From: a bacterium | GTDB taxonomy: Bacteria; Chloroflexota; Dormibacteria; Aeolococcales; Aeolococcaceae | Reading direction: 5' to 3' | Assembly: GCA_014874355.1 (NCBI GenBank) | Contig: JACWAJ010000065.1 | Location: 1 to 60,755, forward strand | DNA: 60,755 bases | In this document: piece by piece, positions 1 through 8,562 of the stretch | How the letters are laid out: every line of letters begins with the position of its first letter | How positions within the stretch are numbered: the stretch's first letter is position 1 | The notes under the pieces: generated by a model | Databases searched by the model: none | What the model saw: the letters and a program-made list of their open reading frames with translations, nothing else | Told to the model about the DNA's origin: nothing | Program-made: the position numbers and the translations under genes

Positions 1-2
1 CG

Positions 3-230
3 CTTGTCGCACTTGCCGTGCTTGCCGGCATGGTGGCCTGTGGTGGGCAGTCACCCGGTGCGTCGGGGACGCCCACGGCCAAGCCGTCCCCAACCCCCAA
101 ACCGGAGCCTCTTGCCTTGTGCGTTCGCACAGATGGTGGTTTACGTGGCATGATGGCGGCGCGTACCATAGCCGCGTCCGAGTACTGTCCTGCCTACGTT
201 GCAGCCAAGTCTTTAGTTATGACGCCGTGA
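3..230 (+). CDS. Partial lipoprotein (C-terminal part), function unknown
   Basis: An open frame runs in from the window edge; the true start lies upstream, since GTG at 18 and ATG at 30 both fall inside the apparent signal peptide. The visible residues form a hydrophobic Leu/Ala/Val stretch ending in a lipobox-like MVAC, then GGQ and a Ser/Thr/Pro/Lys-rich linker, as in a lipid-anchored exported protein. About 60 residues follow the Cys, so the mature protein would be very small. Its TGA overlaps the GTG start of the GGDEF gene (GTGA), suggesting co-translation. No family is recognised. Confidence 0.5.
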   Translation, partial: LVALAVLAGMVACGGQSPGASGTPTAKPSPTPKPEPLALCVRTDGGLRGMMAARTIAASEYCPAYVAAKSLVMTP

Positions 231-952
231 AGATCACCACTCAGAACGACACGCTATTGGAGAGCAGCGCCGACATTGTCGGTTGGGCGGTTGATGCACC
301 GCCTAAGCAGTCGAAGCCGGTGCCCTCGAAACAGGCTCGCGGGTTCCTTGCGGCGGCTTTGGGCGTACCCGTCGAGGCGCTTGCCGGGCTCAGTGACAGC
401 CATGTGGAAGTTGCCGTGTCGCGCTTGCGCAGTCTTGCCGACCAGTGTCGTAGTCTAGCCGCAGAGGTGACTGTCGATGAGTTGACGGGGGTGTTGCGAC
501 GTGGTGCTGGGCTGCTCGCCCTGCAGCGTGAGATCGATCGCGGCTGGCGTTCGCCAGGCCGCGGCACCGTGGTCGTGTTCATCGATGCCGACGGGCTGAA
601 GGCCGTGAACGACACGCGGGGCCATGCTGCCGGCGACAGGTTCTTGCTGGATGTCATCGCAACTTTGCGGGGCCGGCTGCGCTCTTACGACATCATCGCC
701 CGCTACGGTGGTGACGAGTTCTTCTGCGTGCTCATCAATGTCGAGGTGGGATTTGTCGAGCGTCTCATGGAGGAGGTCCAGCAACGTATCCGCCAGCGTA
801 CCTACGGCTTGTCGGTGAGCGTGGGGATGTCGGCCGTGATGCCGGATGACGATGCACAGTCGGTCGTGTCGCGTGCCGATCAGTGCCTCTATGCGGTGCG
901 GCGAACTACGGTGGGCAGTCCTCAGGCGTGCGACGTGCCCTCCCGCCCGTAG
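227..952 (+). CDS. GGDEF-domain protein (putative diguanylate cyclase)
   Basis: The C-terminal half is a GGDEF domain, starting at the typical DELTG motif and carrying an intact YGGDEF active-site signature, with the FIDADGLKAVND metal and nucleotide-binding stretch before it. Such enzymes make cyclic di-GMP from two GTP. The N-terminal 80 or so residues are soluble and contain no recognisable sensor or membrane segment, so the input signal is unknown. The GTG at 227 is chosen because it overlaps the stop of the upstream lipoprotein; an in-frame start at 119 would add about 36 residues of unlikely composition. No RxxD inhibitory site was noted before GGDEF. The 3' end overlaps the convergent cupin gene by 31 bp. 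Confidence 0.8.
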   Translation: MKITTQNDTLLESSADIVGWAVDAPPKQSKPVPSKQARGFLAAALGVPVEALAGLSDSHVEVAVSRLRSLADQCRSLAAEVTVDELTGVLRRGAGLLALQREIDRGWRSPGRGTVVVFIDADGLKAVNDTRGHAAGDRFLLDVIATLRGRLRSYDIIARYGGDEFFCVLINVEVGFVERLMEEVQQRIRQRTYGLSVSVGMSAVMPDDDAQSVVSRADQCLYAVRRTTVGSPQACDVPSRP

Positions 953-1323
953 TCGTCCTCGAGCCGGACGATGTCGTCGATCTCTGGCGACGAGACCTCG
1001 AAGAGGTCGACGTCTTCGACGGCCACGAAACGATGCCGGAAGCCAGGACGGATGTGGGCGCTCATGCCGGCGTCGAGACGGTGGGTCTCAAGTTGACCAT
1101 GGGTGTTCTCGAGGACTAGATCGAGAACACCCGATTGGACGAAGATGCTCTCATCCTTCTCGACGTGGTACTGAAGACTGAGCTGGTGTCCCTGGTTGAC
1201 GTGGATGAGTTTGCCGAGATAACGGTCGGTGATGGCCCAGCGCAGCTCGTAACCCCAGGGCTTGTTGACGCAGCCGGTACCTGCCGCCGAAACGGCGTTC
1301 GAATCCGAGAGGGCGGGCATCAA
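922..1323 (-). CDS. Cupin protein, mannose-6-phosphate isomerase type II-like
   Basis: A 133-residue single cupin fold. The N-terminal KPWGYELRW and C-terminal SPEIDDIVRLEDDYGR motifs are characteristic of the isomerase cupin that forms the C-terminal domain of bifunctional ManC/AlgA proteins. Here it is a separate protein, while the guanylyltransferase is encoded two genes upstream. Its expected role is fructose-6-phosphate to mannose-6-phosphate interconversion, with a metal held by cupin His/Glu residues (GHQLSLQYHVEKDE region). It overlaps the end of the phosphohexomutase gene by 4 bp, so the three genes form a GDP-mannose supply operon. A non-isomerase sugar-binding cupin cannot be excluded. 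Confidence 0.75.
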   Translation of the reverse strand: MMPALSDSNAVSAAGTGCVNKPWGYELRWAITDRYLGKLIHVNQGHQLSLQYHVEKDESIFVQSGVLDLVLENTHGQLETHRLDAGMSAHIRPGFRHRFVAVEDVDLFEVSSPEIDDIVRLEDDYGREGTSHA

Positions 1324-2777
1324 GCCGTCGCTCCTGCCGGTGGGGCGGTGACTCCAACGCGTTCTTCGAGCGCAGCGAGCAGTTCCTTGACCCTCTGGGG
1401 ATCAGGTGCCTCGCTGTAGATGCGCATCAGCGGCTCGGTACCGCTCATTCGCAGGAGCACCCATGAGCCGTCGTCGAGGTAGAACTTGAAACCGTCGTCG
1501 GTTCGGGTGCGTACCACTTGGCTGCCGGCAATTTGTGACGGCATATCCGACTCCATCGAGGCATAGACGCGGGCTTTGCGCTGCGCATAGCCGTCGCGCT
1601 CGAACCGGATGTCGTGCCGGTCATAGGACCACTTTCCGACCAGCTCGGTGAGGTGTTCGATGACCTTGGACAGCGGCCGCTCGTATGCGATCACCATCTC
1701 CGCCACGATCAAACCCGCCAGGACGCCGTCGCGTTCGGGCAGATGTCCACGGAAGGCAAACCCGCCCGACTCCTCGGCCCCGAAAAGTGCGTTGGTCTCA
1801 GTCATCTTGGTTCCGATGTACTTGAAACCAACCGGTGTCTCGTGGCAGGGCACGCCAAAGCGCTGCGCCAGGAGGTCGAGCATTCCCGTTGACGTCAGCG
1901 AGCGGACCAGATCGCCCCTCTCGCCGCGCTTCTCCAACAAGTACATGGCGAAGAGCGCTGCAACCTCGAGTTGGTTTACAAAGCGACCGCGCTCATCGAT
2001 GACGCCGACGCGGTCGGCATCGCCGTCGTTGGCTATACAGAGATCGTGACCGCCGTTGGCCATCACCGCGAGCGCCTGCGGCATGTAGCGGGCGATGGGC
2101 TCGGGATGCATGCCTCCGAAGCCGGGGTTGCGCTCGGCGTGGAGTTCGTCGACCACCGTGCGGCCTCCCTCCAGTGGGGCGCGCATCAGGCCGCGGCCGG
2201 CGCCGTACATCGCCTCGTGCAGCAACCTCAGGCCGGCTCCCCGGATGCGGGGCAGGTCGACCATTGTGCCGAGCTGGGCGAGGTAGTCGGGGGTCGGGTC
2301 GACCATAGCGATCAAACCGGACTGCTCGGCATCGGGCCAGCTCATGGCGGTGACGGTGTTGTTGTCGAGCGCGGCGTTGGAGTACTTCTCGATCTCGGCG
2401 ACCACCTCGGGTGGGGCGGAGCCTCCGAAGTCGGGCTTGTACTTGAGGCCGTTGAACTCGGAGGGATTGTGGCTGGCGGTGACGACGATGGCGCCGGCCG
2501 CTTTGCGCTGCACGACCGTCCAGCACGCTGACGGGGTTGGCGTGACACGGTCGAGCAGTAGCACCGACCGGCCGTTGGCGGCCAGAACCCGGGCGACCTC
2601 ACGCGCGAAGAGTTCGGCGGAGAACCGCGCGTCGTGGCCTACAACGATGGGGCGGGGGTCATTTGCCAGGTAGCGGGCTACGCCCTGGGCGACGGCGCGA
2701 ACCCGTTCGTATGTGAAATCGTCGGCGATGACGGCGCGCCATCCGTCGGTGCCGAAACTGATTGGGGGATTGGACAT
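1320..2777 (-). CDS. Phosphomannomutase/phosphoglucomutase
   Basis: Alpha-D-phosphohexomutase of about 485 residues. The phosphoserine loop is TASHNP with Ser near residue 102, the metal loop is DGDADR near 251-256, the sugar-specificity loop is EESGG near 335-339, and the C-terminal RMSGTEP loop binds phosphate. It would convert mannose-6-P to mannose-1-P, the step between the isomerase and ManC encoded on either side; glucose phosphates are also likely substrates. The ATG at 2777 gives a normal family N-terminus (SFGTDGWR); a GTG at 2804 would overlap manC. manM/manB versus pgm specificity cannot be read from sequence. Confidence 0.88.
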   Translation of the reverse strand: MSNPPISFGTDGWRAVIADDFTYERVRAVAQGVARYLANDPRPIVVGHDARFSAELFAREVARVLAANGRSVLLLDRVTPTPSACWTVVQRKAAGAIVVTASHNPSEFNGLKYKPDFGGSAPPEVVAEIEKYSNAALDNNTVTAMSWPDAEQSGLIAMVDPTPDYLAQLGTMVDLPRIRGAGLRLLHEAMYGAGRGLMRAPLEGGRTVVDELHAERNPGFGGMHPEPIARYMPQALAVMANGGHDLCIANDGDADRVGVIDERGRFVNQLEVAALFAMYLLEKRGERGDLVRSLTSTGMLDLLAQRFGVPCHETPVGFKYIGTKMTETNALFGAEESGGFAFRGHLPERDGVLAGLIVAEMVIAYERPLSKVIEHLTELVGKWSYDRHDIRFERDGYAQRKARVYASMESDMPSQIAGSQVVRTRTDDGFKFYLDDGSWVLLRMSGTEPLMRIYSEAPDPQRVKELLAALEERVGVTAPPAGATA

Positions 2778-2800
2778 GATGGAGCAATTGTGCCGCAGTG

Positions 2801-3946
2801 TCACACCAAGTCGCTGCGGCCGTCGGCTTTGAGGCGGTTGACGATCTCCTTGACCGCTTGTGCGCGATCGGTGGGAACGACCAGGACCGCGTCGCCGGTG
2901 TCGACGATGGTGAGGTTGGAGACGCCCACCACGGCCACCAGGCGGCCGCCCCGTGACGAAACCAGGCAGTTATGGCTGTCCAGCGCCATGCCGTCGCCCT
3001 CGATGATGTTTCCCGATGCGTCGGCGTGGCCGCCGTCGCGTCGCGCCGCTGCGAGGTCGCACCAGGTGCCGAGGTCGGACCAGGAGAAAGTGGCCGAAAC
3101 CACGGTCAACTGCGACGTCCGCTCGAACACGAGAGGCTCGACGGCGACACTTTCTAAATTCGCGTAGAGGGCCGCAGCAGCCGGCTCGTCGCCAGTGCGG
3201 CGGGCTTCGACGACGCGACCAAGGGCGGTGTCGAGGCCTGCGTCGGCTTGGCGCAGCTCGTCCAGAAAAGTACGAGCCGGCCAGGCGAAGAGCCCGAGGT
3301 TCCAGAGATGCCGGCCGTCGCTGACAAAGCGTTCGGCTGTGCTCACCTCTGGCTTCTCGTGAAAGCCGAGGGCTACGTGCGCCCCCAGGCCGGCTGCTGC
3401 CTTCGCCAGAGCCGGCTCAGAGTCGGTACGGCCGGCGGGGCGCCACTCGGCTGCCTCCCGCCGCTCACCCAGTTCGATGTAGCCAAGGCCGGTTGCGGGG
3501 TATGTCGGGGTAATGCCCACCGTTGCCAGTCCACCCGTGCGCTCCGCCCAGCCGGCGGCGGCGTAGACCGCGGCTCGGTAGGCTTCGACGTCGCCCACGT
3601 GGTGGTCCGCATGTACCGAGCAGATGACCGCCTGCGGGTCGGCATCGGCAATCCAACGCGTCGCCAGACCCAGCGCCGGTCCGGTGCCTCGTGCCTGTGG
3701 TTCGGCGATGATGTTGGCGGCCGAAAGGCCGAGGCCTGCAACCGCTTCGAGGCACATCTCCGCCTGGCATGCGGCGGTGACGATATGAACCGAGTCCCCG
3801 ATGCCGAGGACTCGTGAAACCGTGTCTCGCAGCAGGCTTTGGCCTGTGGCGCCGAGCAGCAGCAGGTGTTTGGGTACGGCCTGCCGTGACAGCGGCCACA
3901 ATCGAGTACCGCTGCCCCCCGCCAGGACAAGTATGTGCAGGCCCAT
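2801..3946 (-). CDS. manC: Mannose-1-phosphate guanylyltransferase
   Basis: A 381-residue nucleotidyltransferase that opens with the signature LAGGSGTRLWPLSR, followed by PKHLL and the EPQARGTGPA active-site segment. It makes GDP-mannose from mannose-1-P and GTP in the cytoplasm, for glycan or exopolysaccharide synthesis. The length matches the transferase-only form, without the fused isomerase domain. It is second in the minus-strand run metK, manC, mutase, cupin, and starts 10 bp after the metK stop. The C-terminal region (SNLTIVDTGDAVLVVP) is the usual left-handed helix part of the family. Confidence 0.92.
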   Translation of the reverse strand: MGLHILVLAGGSGTRLWPLSRQAVPKHLLLLGATGQSLLRDTVSRVLGIGDSVHIVTAACQAEMCLEAVAGLGLSAANIIAEPQARGTGPALGLATRWIADADPQAVICSVHADHHVGDVEAYRAAVYAAAGWAERTGGLATVGITPTYPATGLGYIELGERREAAEWRPAGRTDSEPALAKAAAGLGAHVALGFHEKPEVSTAERFVSDGRHLWNLGLFAWPARTFLDELRQADAGLDTALGRVVEARRTGDEPAAAALYANLESVAVEPLVFERTSQLTVVSATFSWSDLGTWCDLAAARRDGGHADASGNIIEGDGMALDSHNCLVSSRGGRLVAVVGVSNLTIVDTGDAVLVVPTDRAQAVKEIVNRLKADGRSDLV

Positions 3947-3955
3947 GGCCTCAGA

Positions 3956-5176
3956 TCATGCCCTAGATACGGCTGCTTGGGTTGTGGGTGAGTGATTCCC
4001 GAGGACAGGCACCGTGAGCATCTGTGTGCTCGCCTCTTCGGCCAGCAACGCCGCTCTGTCGGTGCGTTCCCAGGGGAGATCCAGGTCGCTGCGTCCGAAG
4101 TGACCGAAAGCTGCCACCTGCTGGTAGATCGGTCGGCGCAGTTCGAGCGCGCCGATGATTCCGGCCGGCGAAAGATCGAAGTGGCGGTCGACGAGCCGGA
4201 CGATTTCCGACACAGGGATGGTTTCGGTGCCGAAGGTTTCGACGAAGATCGAAATCGGCTTGACCACGCCGATGGCGTAGGCGAGTTGAATCTCACACTT
4301 GGTGGCGAGCCCCGCGGCAACGAGGTTCTTGGCCACCCATCTCGCGCCATAGGCCGCGCTGCGGTCGACTTTGGTCGGATCCTTGCCGCTGAAAGCGCCG
4401 CCGCCGTGGCGGGCATAGCCGCCGTAGGTGTCGACGATGATCTTGCGGCCGGTGAGCCCGGCATCGCCTTGCGGGCCGCCCACGACAAATCGACCGGTGG
4501 GGTTCACGTAGCGTCGGGTCTGCGCATCGAGCCACTCGGCGGGGATGACCTCGTCGACGACATGCTTCTGGACGTCGTCGAAGATTTGCTCTGGAGAGAC
4601 GTCTTCAGAGTGCTGCACGGAAATCAGAATGGTGTCGACACGCAGCGGTCGTCCGAGGTCGTCGTATTCCACGGTGACCTGGGTCTTGCCGTCGGGCCGG
4701 GCCCAGCGCAAGATGCTCCGGCGCCGCTGCTGGCTGAGGCGTTGCGCCAGCCGGTGTGCCAGTTGGATCGGGGCCGGCATCAGTTCGGGGGTTTCGTCAC
4801 AGGCGAATCCGAACATCATTCCCTGGTCGCCGGCTCCGCCCCGGTTGACTCCCACTGCGATGTCGGGGGACTGCTCATCGATGCAGACGAGCACGCCGCA
4901 GGTTTCGTAGTCAAAGCCGTACTTGGCGCGCGTGTAGCCCACGTCGCGGATGGTCTTACGGACGATCCCCGGCACGTCTACGTAGGCGTCGGTCGAGATC
5001 TCTCCGAAAATGAGCGCGGTGCCGGTTGTCAGCGCCGTTTCACACGCGACGCGCCCGAGTGGATCCTTTTCGAGAACGGCGTCGAGGACGGCGTCTGAGA
5101 TCTGGTCGGCGATCTTGTCGGGATGACCCTCGGTCACCGATTCCGACGTGAAGATACGGCGGTCGTGAGATGCCAT
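3956..5176 (-). CDS. metK: S-adenosylmethionine synthase
   Basis: A 406-residue enzyme of family-typical length that makes SAM from methionine and ATP. The conserved motifs include [11 protein letters not shown] near the N-terminus, the hexapeptide GAGDQG, and the [17 protein letters not shown]-loop-like segment. The ATG at 5176 is preceded by a clear AAGGAG Shine-Dalgarno about 7 nt upstream; the longer in-frame start at 5233 is rejected for that reason. A perfect palindrome lies about 76 bp upstream (see 5252-5266). No SAM riboswitch fold was recognised in the leader. Confidence 0.95.
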   Translation of the reverse strand: MASHDRRIFTSESVTEGHPDKIADQISDAVLDAVLEKDPLGRVACETALTTGTALIFGEISTDAYVDVPGIVRKTIRDVGYTRAKYGFDYETCGVLVCIDEQSPDIAVGVNRGGAGDQGMMFGFACDETPELMPAPIQLAHRLAQRLSQQRRRSILRWARPDGKTQVTVEYDDLGRPLRVDTILISVQHSEDVSPEQIFDDVQKHVVDEVIPAEWLDAQTRRYVNPTGRFVVGGPQGDAGLTGRKIIVDTYGGYARHGGGAFSGKDPTKVDRSAAYGARWVAKNLVAAGLATKCEIQLAYAIGVVKPISIFVETFGTETIPVSEIVRLVDRHFDLSPAGIIGALELRRPIYQQVAAFGHFGRSDLDLPWERTDRAALLAEEASTQMLTVPVLGNHSPTTQAAVSRA

Positions 5177-5251
5177 TGTGCGAACTCCTTGCCCCATCGG
5201 CGGCCACCATGACGCCTGTGCGGCACGGCCCACTCCTATCCAGGGTGCCTA

Positions 5252-5266
5252 GAGAGTACTACTCTC
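5252..5266. promoter_or_regulatory. 15-bp perfect palindrome upstream of metK
   Basis: GAGAGTA and TACTCTC are exact inverted arms around one central base, inside the 291-bp divergent region between metK (-) and the zinc-ribbon gene (+). The position, about 76 bp before the metK start, would suit a repressor operator. The rest of 5177-5467 shows no ORF or recognised RNA motif. Operator function is inference. Confidence 0.3.
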
Positions 5267-5467
5267 CGGCCAGGGAATGGACATGAATGCACTTGCATAA
5301 GGGGGCGCGGGCGAGACGCGAAAAGGCCGGCGTGAATTCGCGGCCACCACGACTTTGTGGTGATACGGCAGGATTCGTGCAAGCCGAGCCCAGAATGTGT
5401 AGTGTTAGCAATACGTATCACTGACCCGGGCGGCCAAACAGTTCGTCCCGGTGGAGGACTTTGGCAG

Positions 5468-5779
5468 GTGCCCGTAGATCAGACCCTTCGTTGCCGCGAG
5501 TGCGGTGTTGACTTCATTTGGACGGAAGGCGAGCAGGAATTTTTCGCATCCCGTGGCTTGACCAATCCGCCGTCGCGGTGTCCCAGTTGCCGCTCGGCTC
5601 GCCGTGCTTCGGGAAGTGGCGGTGGTGGCGGTGGTGGCGGCTACGCACGTTCGTCGGCTCCACGTCAGATGTATGAGGTTCCTTGCGCAGGCTGTGGCAA
5701 CACCGCACGCGTGCCGTTCCAGCCGCGGGGCGACCGTCCTGTGTACTGCTCTGACTGCTTCCGGCCGAGTGGTCGATGA
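5468..5779 (+). CDS. Zinc-ribbon protein with CxxC-x17-CxxC domain
   Basis: A 103-residue protein with two zinc modules. The first (residues about 6-45) has CRECG and CPSC pairs typical of the probable zinc-ribbon domain family. A Gly-rich linker of about 8 glycines follows, then the second has Cys pairs spaced exactly C-x2-C-x17-C-x2-C (PCAGCG to YCSDC), the named CxxC-x17-CxxC family. GTG at 5468 is chosen because GGAGG lies 10 nt upstream and the upstream codons are poor. The family is of unknown function, often suspected of nucleic-acid or ribosome binding. It overlaps the next gene by 4 bp (ATGA). Confidence 0.8.
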   Translation: MPVDQTLRCRECGVDFIWTEGEQEFFASRGLTNPPSRCPSCRSARRASGSGGGGGGGGYARSSAPRQMYEVPCAGCGNTARVPFQPRGDRPVYCSDCFRPSGR

Positions 5780-6057
5780 CATCTGAGGCGGAGAGTTCCG
5801 TCATCACGATCGGTACGCGGGTCACGTTTCCCTATGGGGGCAGCCGGCGTACTGGGACGGTGTCGGACGTATCTGAGTTGCCCAACCCGTCAGGCGGCAG
5901 TCAGACTGCCTACCTGATCGACGTGGGACAGCGCAAGATCTTCGTCCAAGGCGATGGTGTGACACTTGCCAGCACCGCATCGACATCCGCGTTCGACGCG
6001 GTTGCCGAAGGCGTGGCATATGGGCGCAAGCGTCCGCGTAACCCGAGGCGTCGCTGA
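5776..6057 (+). CDS. Small conserved-looking hypothetical protein
   Basis: A 93-residue soluble protein coupled to the zinc-ribbon gene through an ATGA overlap and ended by a strong terminator 20 bp downstream. Residues 10-60 look like a small beta-barrel (VTFPYGGSRRTGTVSDV, AYLIDVGQRKIFVQG), reminiscent of SH3-like or KOW-type folds, and the tail is basic (GRKRPRNPRRR), compatible with nucleic-acid binding. No family is recognised; both statements are inference from composition. Confidence 0.6.
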   Translation: MTSEAESSVITIGTRVTFPYGGSRRTGTVSDVSELPNPSGGSQTAYLIDVGQRKIFVQGDGVTLASTASTSAFDAVAEGVAYGRKRPRNPRRR

Positions 6058-6062
6058 CGCTC

Positions 6063-6704
6063 TCAATCTGGTTCTGTGGGCCGTCCCTTCGGGGGCGGCC
6101 CTTTTTTTTCGGCACGGTGGCGTCGCCACATGCCACGCCCAATCCATACCACTCCGACCAGCACGACGAGGGCCAGGCCGCCATAGCCGGTCCGGCCGAG
6201 CAGCCGGTCGGCGGCATCGAGATTCTGGCCGACGAGTAGCCCCACGATGCAGACGGTGGCCACCCAGACGCCCCCTCCGGCGGCATTGGCTATGAAAAAG
6301 CGGCCCCACGGCATGCGGTGCATGCCTGCGAGCGGCCCGGCGAAGATGCGCAGTAGTGCCACGAACCGGCCAAAGAAGACCGCCGTCCAGCCGTGGCGCG
6401 CGAAGAACGCCTCGGCGGTGGCAACATGCTCCGGCTTGTAGATACGGCGCAATCGGGGCATTGCCAGGAGGCGCTGGCCACAGCGTCGGCCCACGGAGTA
6501 CCCGATGTTGTCGCCGATCACCGCACCCATCCAACCAAGGCCGGCGACGACCAGTAAGTTCAAATGTCCGGTGCCGGCCAGAACTGCGCCTACCAGGAGC
6601 GCGGTCTCACCGGGGATAGGTATGCCCATGGATTCGACCATGACGCCGAGAAACACGACGACATAGCCGTAGCGGGTGCCAAGTTCCAGCAACCATTCGA
6701 GCAC
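6063..6704 (-). CDS. DedA family membrane protein
   Basis: A 213-residue integral membrane protein of the DedA/VTT family, now regarded as lipid scramblases or flippases such as undecaprenyl-phosphate transporters. Diagnostic features are ESMGIPIPGE near residue 24, the GDNIGYSVGR segment near 64, and FGRFVALLRIFAGPLAGMHRMPWGRFF near 110-136 with the conserved Arg residues. Hydrophobic stretches match a re-entrant loop plus several helices. The C-terminal tail is basic and Pro-rich and overlaps the terminator of the opposite operon. It begins right where the htpX relic ends. Confidence 0.88.
   Translation of the reverse strand: MLEWLLELGTRYGYVVVFLGVMVESMGIPIPGETALLVGAVLAGTGHLNLLVVAGLGWMGAVIGDNIGYSVGRRCGQRLLAMPRLRRIYKPEHVATAEAFFARHGWTAVFFGRFVALLRIFAGPLAGMHRMPWGRFFIANAAGGGVWVATVCIVGLLVGQNLDAADRLLGRTGYGGLALVVLVGVVWIGRGMWRRHRAEKKGPPPKGRPTEPD
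6078..6109 (+). terminator. Intrinsic terminator with UUCG tetraloop
   Basis: A 10-bp GC stem (6078-6087 with 6092-6101, one G-T pair) is closed by TTCG and followed by eight T residues. It ends the zinc-ribbon operon. It lies within the 3' coding end of the convergent dedA gene, so one sequence serves both as coding tail and terminator. Confidence 0.9.
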
Positions 6705-6719
6705 GGTGGTCGCAGTCTA

Positions 6720-6945
6720 GATGCGGTGGCCGGTTCAATGTCCGCTGGGGAGAGACCTCTCGAGCGTGGGCTGCGGCCACCGCAATCCGGTCGCTCTTCC
6801 AGTACGAGAGGGCGTTGATCCCGATGGCTAGGACGGCGGCTATCAGGAGACCCGTCGTGTGACCCACGAAGTAGCCGACGACCAGAAAGAGGCCGTCGAG
6901 GAGTCCGAGCAGTGCGGCGGTCTTGACGGTGCTGATGTTGAACAT
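6720..6945 (-). pseudogene. Truncated htpX (membrane metalloprotease) relic
   Basis: From ATG 6945 the translation closely resembles the HtpX N-terminus: the KTAALLGLLDGLFLVVG and TGLLIAAVLAIGINALSYW helices followed by the SDRIA and AREVSPQ landmarks. Resemblance stops after about 75 residues, and the remaining 200-plus residues, including the HExxH zinc site, are absent; the frame then runs into the start of dedA. HtpX is a membrane zinc protease for misfolded membrane proteins. The simplest reading is a deletion fusing the htpX 5' end to the region before dedA. Assignment is from motif memory, not alignment. Confidence 0.7.
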
Positions 6946-6985
6946 GCGGAGAGCGTACCCCGAAAGGCGGAATTTCGAGAGTCTC

Positions 6986-8542
6986 CTAAGTCGGGAATAC
7001 TCCGTGGTGGCGTGCGATATTTGCGCGGTGGCGCGAGGCATACATGCCGAGCCTTTTCACCAGCTCTTCCCGCAGTTCGGTCGGCGGCACCACCGCGTCG
7101 ACGACCATCTCCGAAGCCAGGTGGAAGATGTCGATGTCTTCGCGATATTCGTCCTGGAGTTGGCGAACGTAAGCCTCGCGTTCTGCCTCGGGCAACTCTT
7201 GAATCTTGTTGTAGTAGACGGCGTTGATTGCGGCTTCGGGGCCCATCACGGCGATCTGCGCCAAGGGCAGGGCCAGTGTGCAGTCGGGCTCGAAGGCGGG
7301 ACCACTCATGGCGTACAGGCCGGCTCCATACGCCTTGCGCAGGATGACGCAGATCCTGGGGACACCTGCCTGCGCCAACGCGGAGATCATCTTGGCGCCG
7401 TGGCGGATGATGCCCTGCCGTTCCACCGCCGTGCCGATCATGAAGCCGGGAACGTCGGCCAGCCACACCAGCGGGATGTTGAACGCATCGCAGCACATCA
7501 CAAACCTGGTTGCCTTGTCGGCGGAGTCGACGAAGAGGACGCCGCCCTTGAAGCGTGGCTGTGACGCCACGATGCCGACTGTACGGCCGTCGATTCGGGC
7601 AAGTCCCGTGACCAGTTCGCGCGCGAACAGTCGCTTGATCTCGAAGAACGAATCCGCATCGATCAGCCCCGCGACAATCTTCATGACGTCATAGCCTCGG
7701 GCCGGCTCGGGGGGGATGACGCTTTCGATGTGGTCAGAGTCCGCTGGGGGAACGGGTGTCGCCGGCGGCGGGGTCTCCTGCCAGTTGGCGGGCATGTATC
7801 CGAGGTACTGTCGTGCCGAATTGATGGCTGCTTCCTCGTCTGGGACGAGGACATCGCCGCAGCCGCTCACCGAGCAGTGCATTCGCGCGCCGCCCATCTC
7901 CTCGAGGCTGACCTTCTCACCGACGACGACCTCCGCCATGCGGGGTGAGCCGAGGTACATCGAGGCATTGCCCTCGACCATGATGACGACGTCGCAGAAC
8001 GAGGGGATGTAGGCACCACCTGCCGCTGACGGCCCGAAGAGCACGCAAACCTGCGGCACCTGTCCGGACAGCCGGACCTGCATGTGGAAGATCCGGCCGG
8101 CATGGCGACGTCCGGGGAACATCGCCACCTGATCGGTGATGCGCGCTCCCGCCGAGTCGACTAGGTAGACGAGGGGGATCTGCAAGCGCTCCGCGGTCTC
8201 CTGGATGCGTACGATCTTCTCAACACAACGTGCCCCCCACGAACCCGCCTTGACGGTGGGGTCGTTGGCCATAACCGCGCAGGGCCGGTTGTGGAGAATT
8301 CCGATGCCGGTGACGACGCCGTCGGCGGGCAGGTCGGGGGCGCCGGAATTCGCGAGCAGGCCGTCTTCAACGAAAGCCGTGCCAGTGTCGAAGAGGCGCG
8401 TGATGCGTTCGCGTACCTCGAACTTGTGCTGTTCTAGGAGCTTGGCCCTGGCCTTGGCGGAGCCGCCGGCGCGCGCACGATCAAGGCGTGTGGCCACCTC
8501 GGCGGCATCATGGCTTGGGATCGGCGGTTTGGAATGGGTCAC
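6986..8542 (-). CDS. Acyl-CoA carboxylase beta subunit (carboxyltransferase)
   Basis: A 518-residue two-domain carboxyltransferase of the propionyl-/methylcrotonyl-CoA carboxylase class. It moves the carboxyl group from biotin to an acyl-CoA. Oxyanion-hole glycines are visible in GPSAAGGAYIPSF (N-domain) and in RKAYGAGLYAMSG (C-domain). The start GTG 8542 has AGGAG about 8 nt upstream. The gene lies directly after HMG-CoA lyase on the same strand, so methylcrotonyl-CoA (leucine degradation) is a reasonable substrate, but propionyl-CoA is possible. The biotin-carrying alpha subunit is not in the window. Confidence 0.88.
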   Translation of the reverse strand: MTHSKPPIPSHDAAEVATRLDRARAGGSAKARAKLLEQHKFEVRERITRLFDTGTAFVEDGLLANSGAPDLPADGVVTGIGILHNRPCAVMANDPTVKAGSWGARCVEKIVRIQETAERLQIPLVYLVDSAGARITDQVAMFPGRRHAGRIFHMQVRLSGQVPQVCVLFGPSAAGGAYIPSFCDVVIMVEGNASMYLGSPRMAEVVVGEKVSLEEMGGARMHCSVSGCGDVLVPDEEAAINSARQYLGYMPANWQETPPPATPVPPADSDHIESVIPPEPARGYDVMKIVAGLIDADSFFEIKRLFARELVTGLARIDGRTVGIVASQPRFKGGVLFVDSADKATRFVMCCDAFNIPLVWLADVPGFMIGTAVERQGIIRHGAKMISALAQAGVPRICVILRKAYGAGLYAMSGPAFEPDCTLALPLAQIAVMGPEAAINAVYYNKIQELPEAEREAYVRQLQDEYREDIDIFHLASEMVVDAVVPPTELREELVKRLGMYASRHRANIARHHGVFPT

Positions 8543-8562
8543 CGTGCTCTCCTGGATCCGAC

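Noticed and set aside
5177-5467. SAM riboswitch before metK
   Set aside because: No SAM-I/II/III-like conserved core was recognised; only a short palindrome is present.
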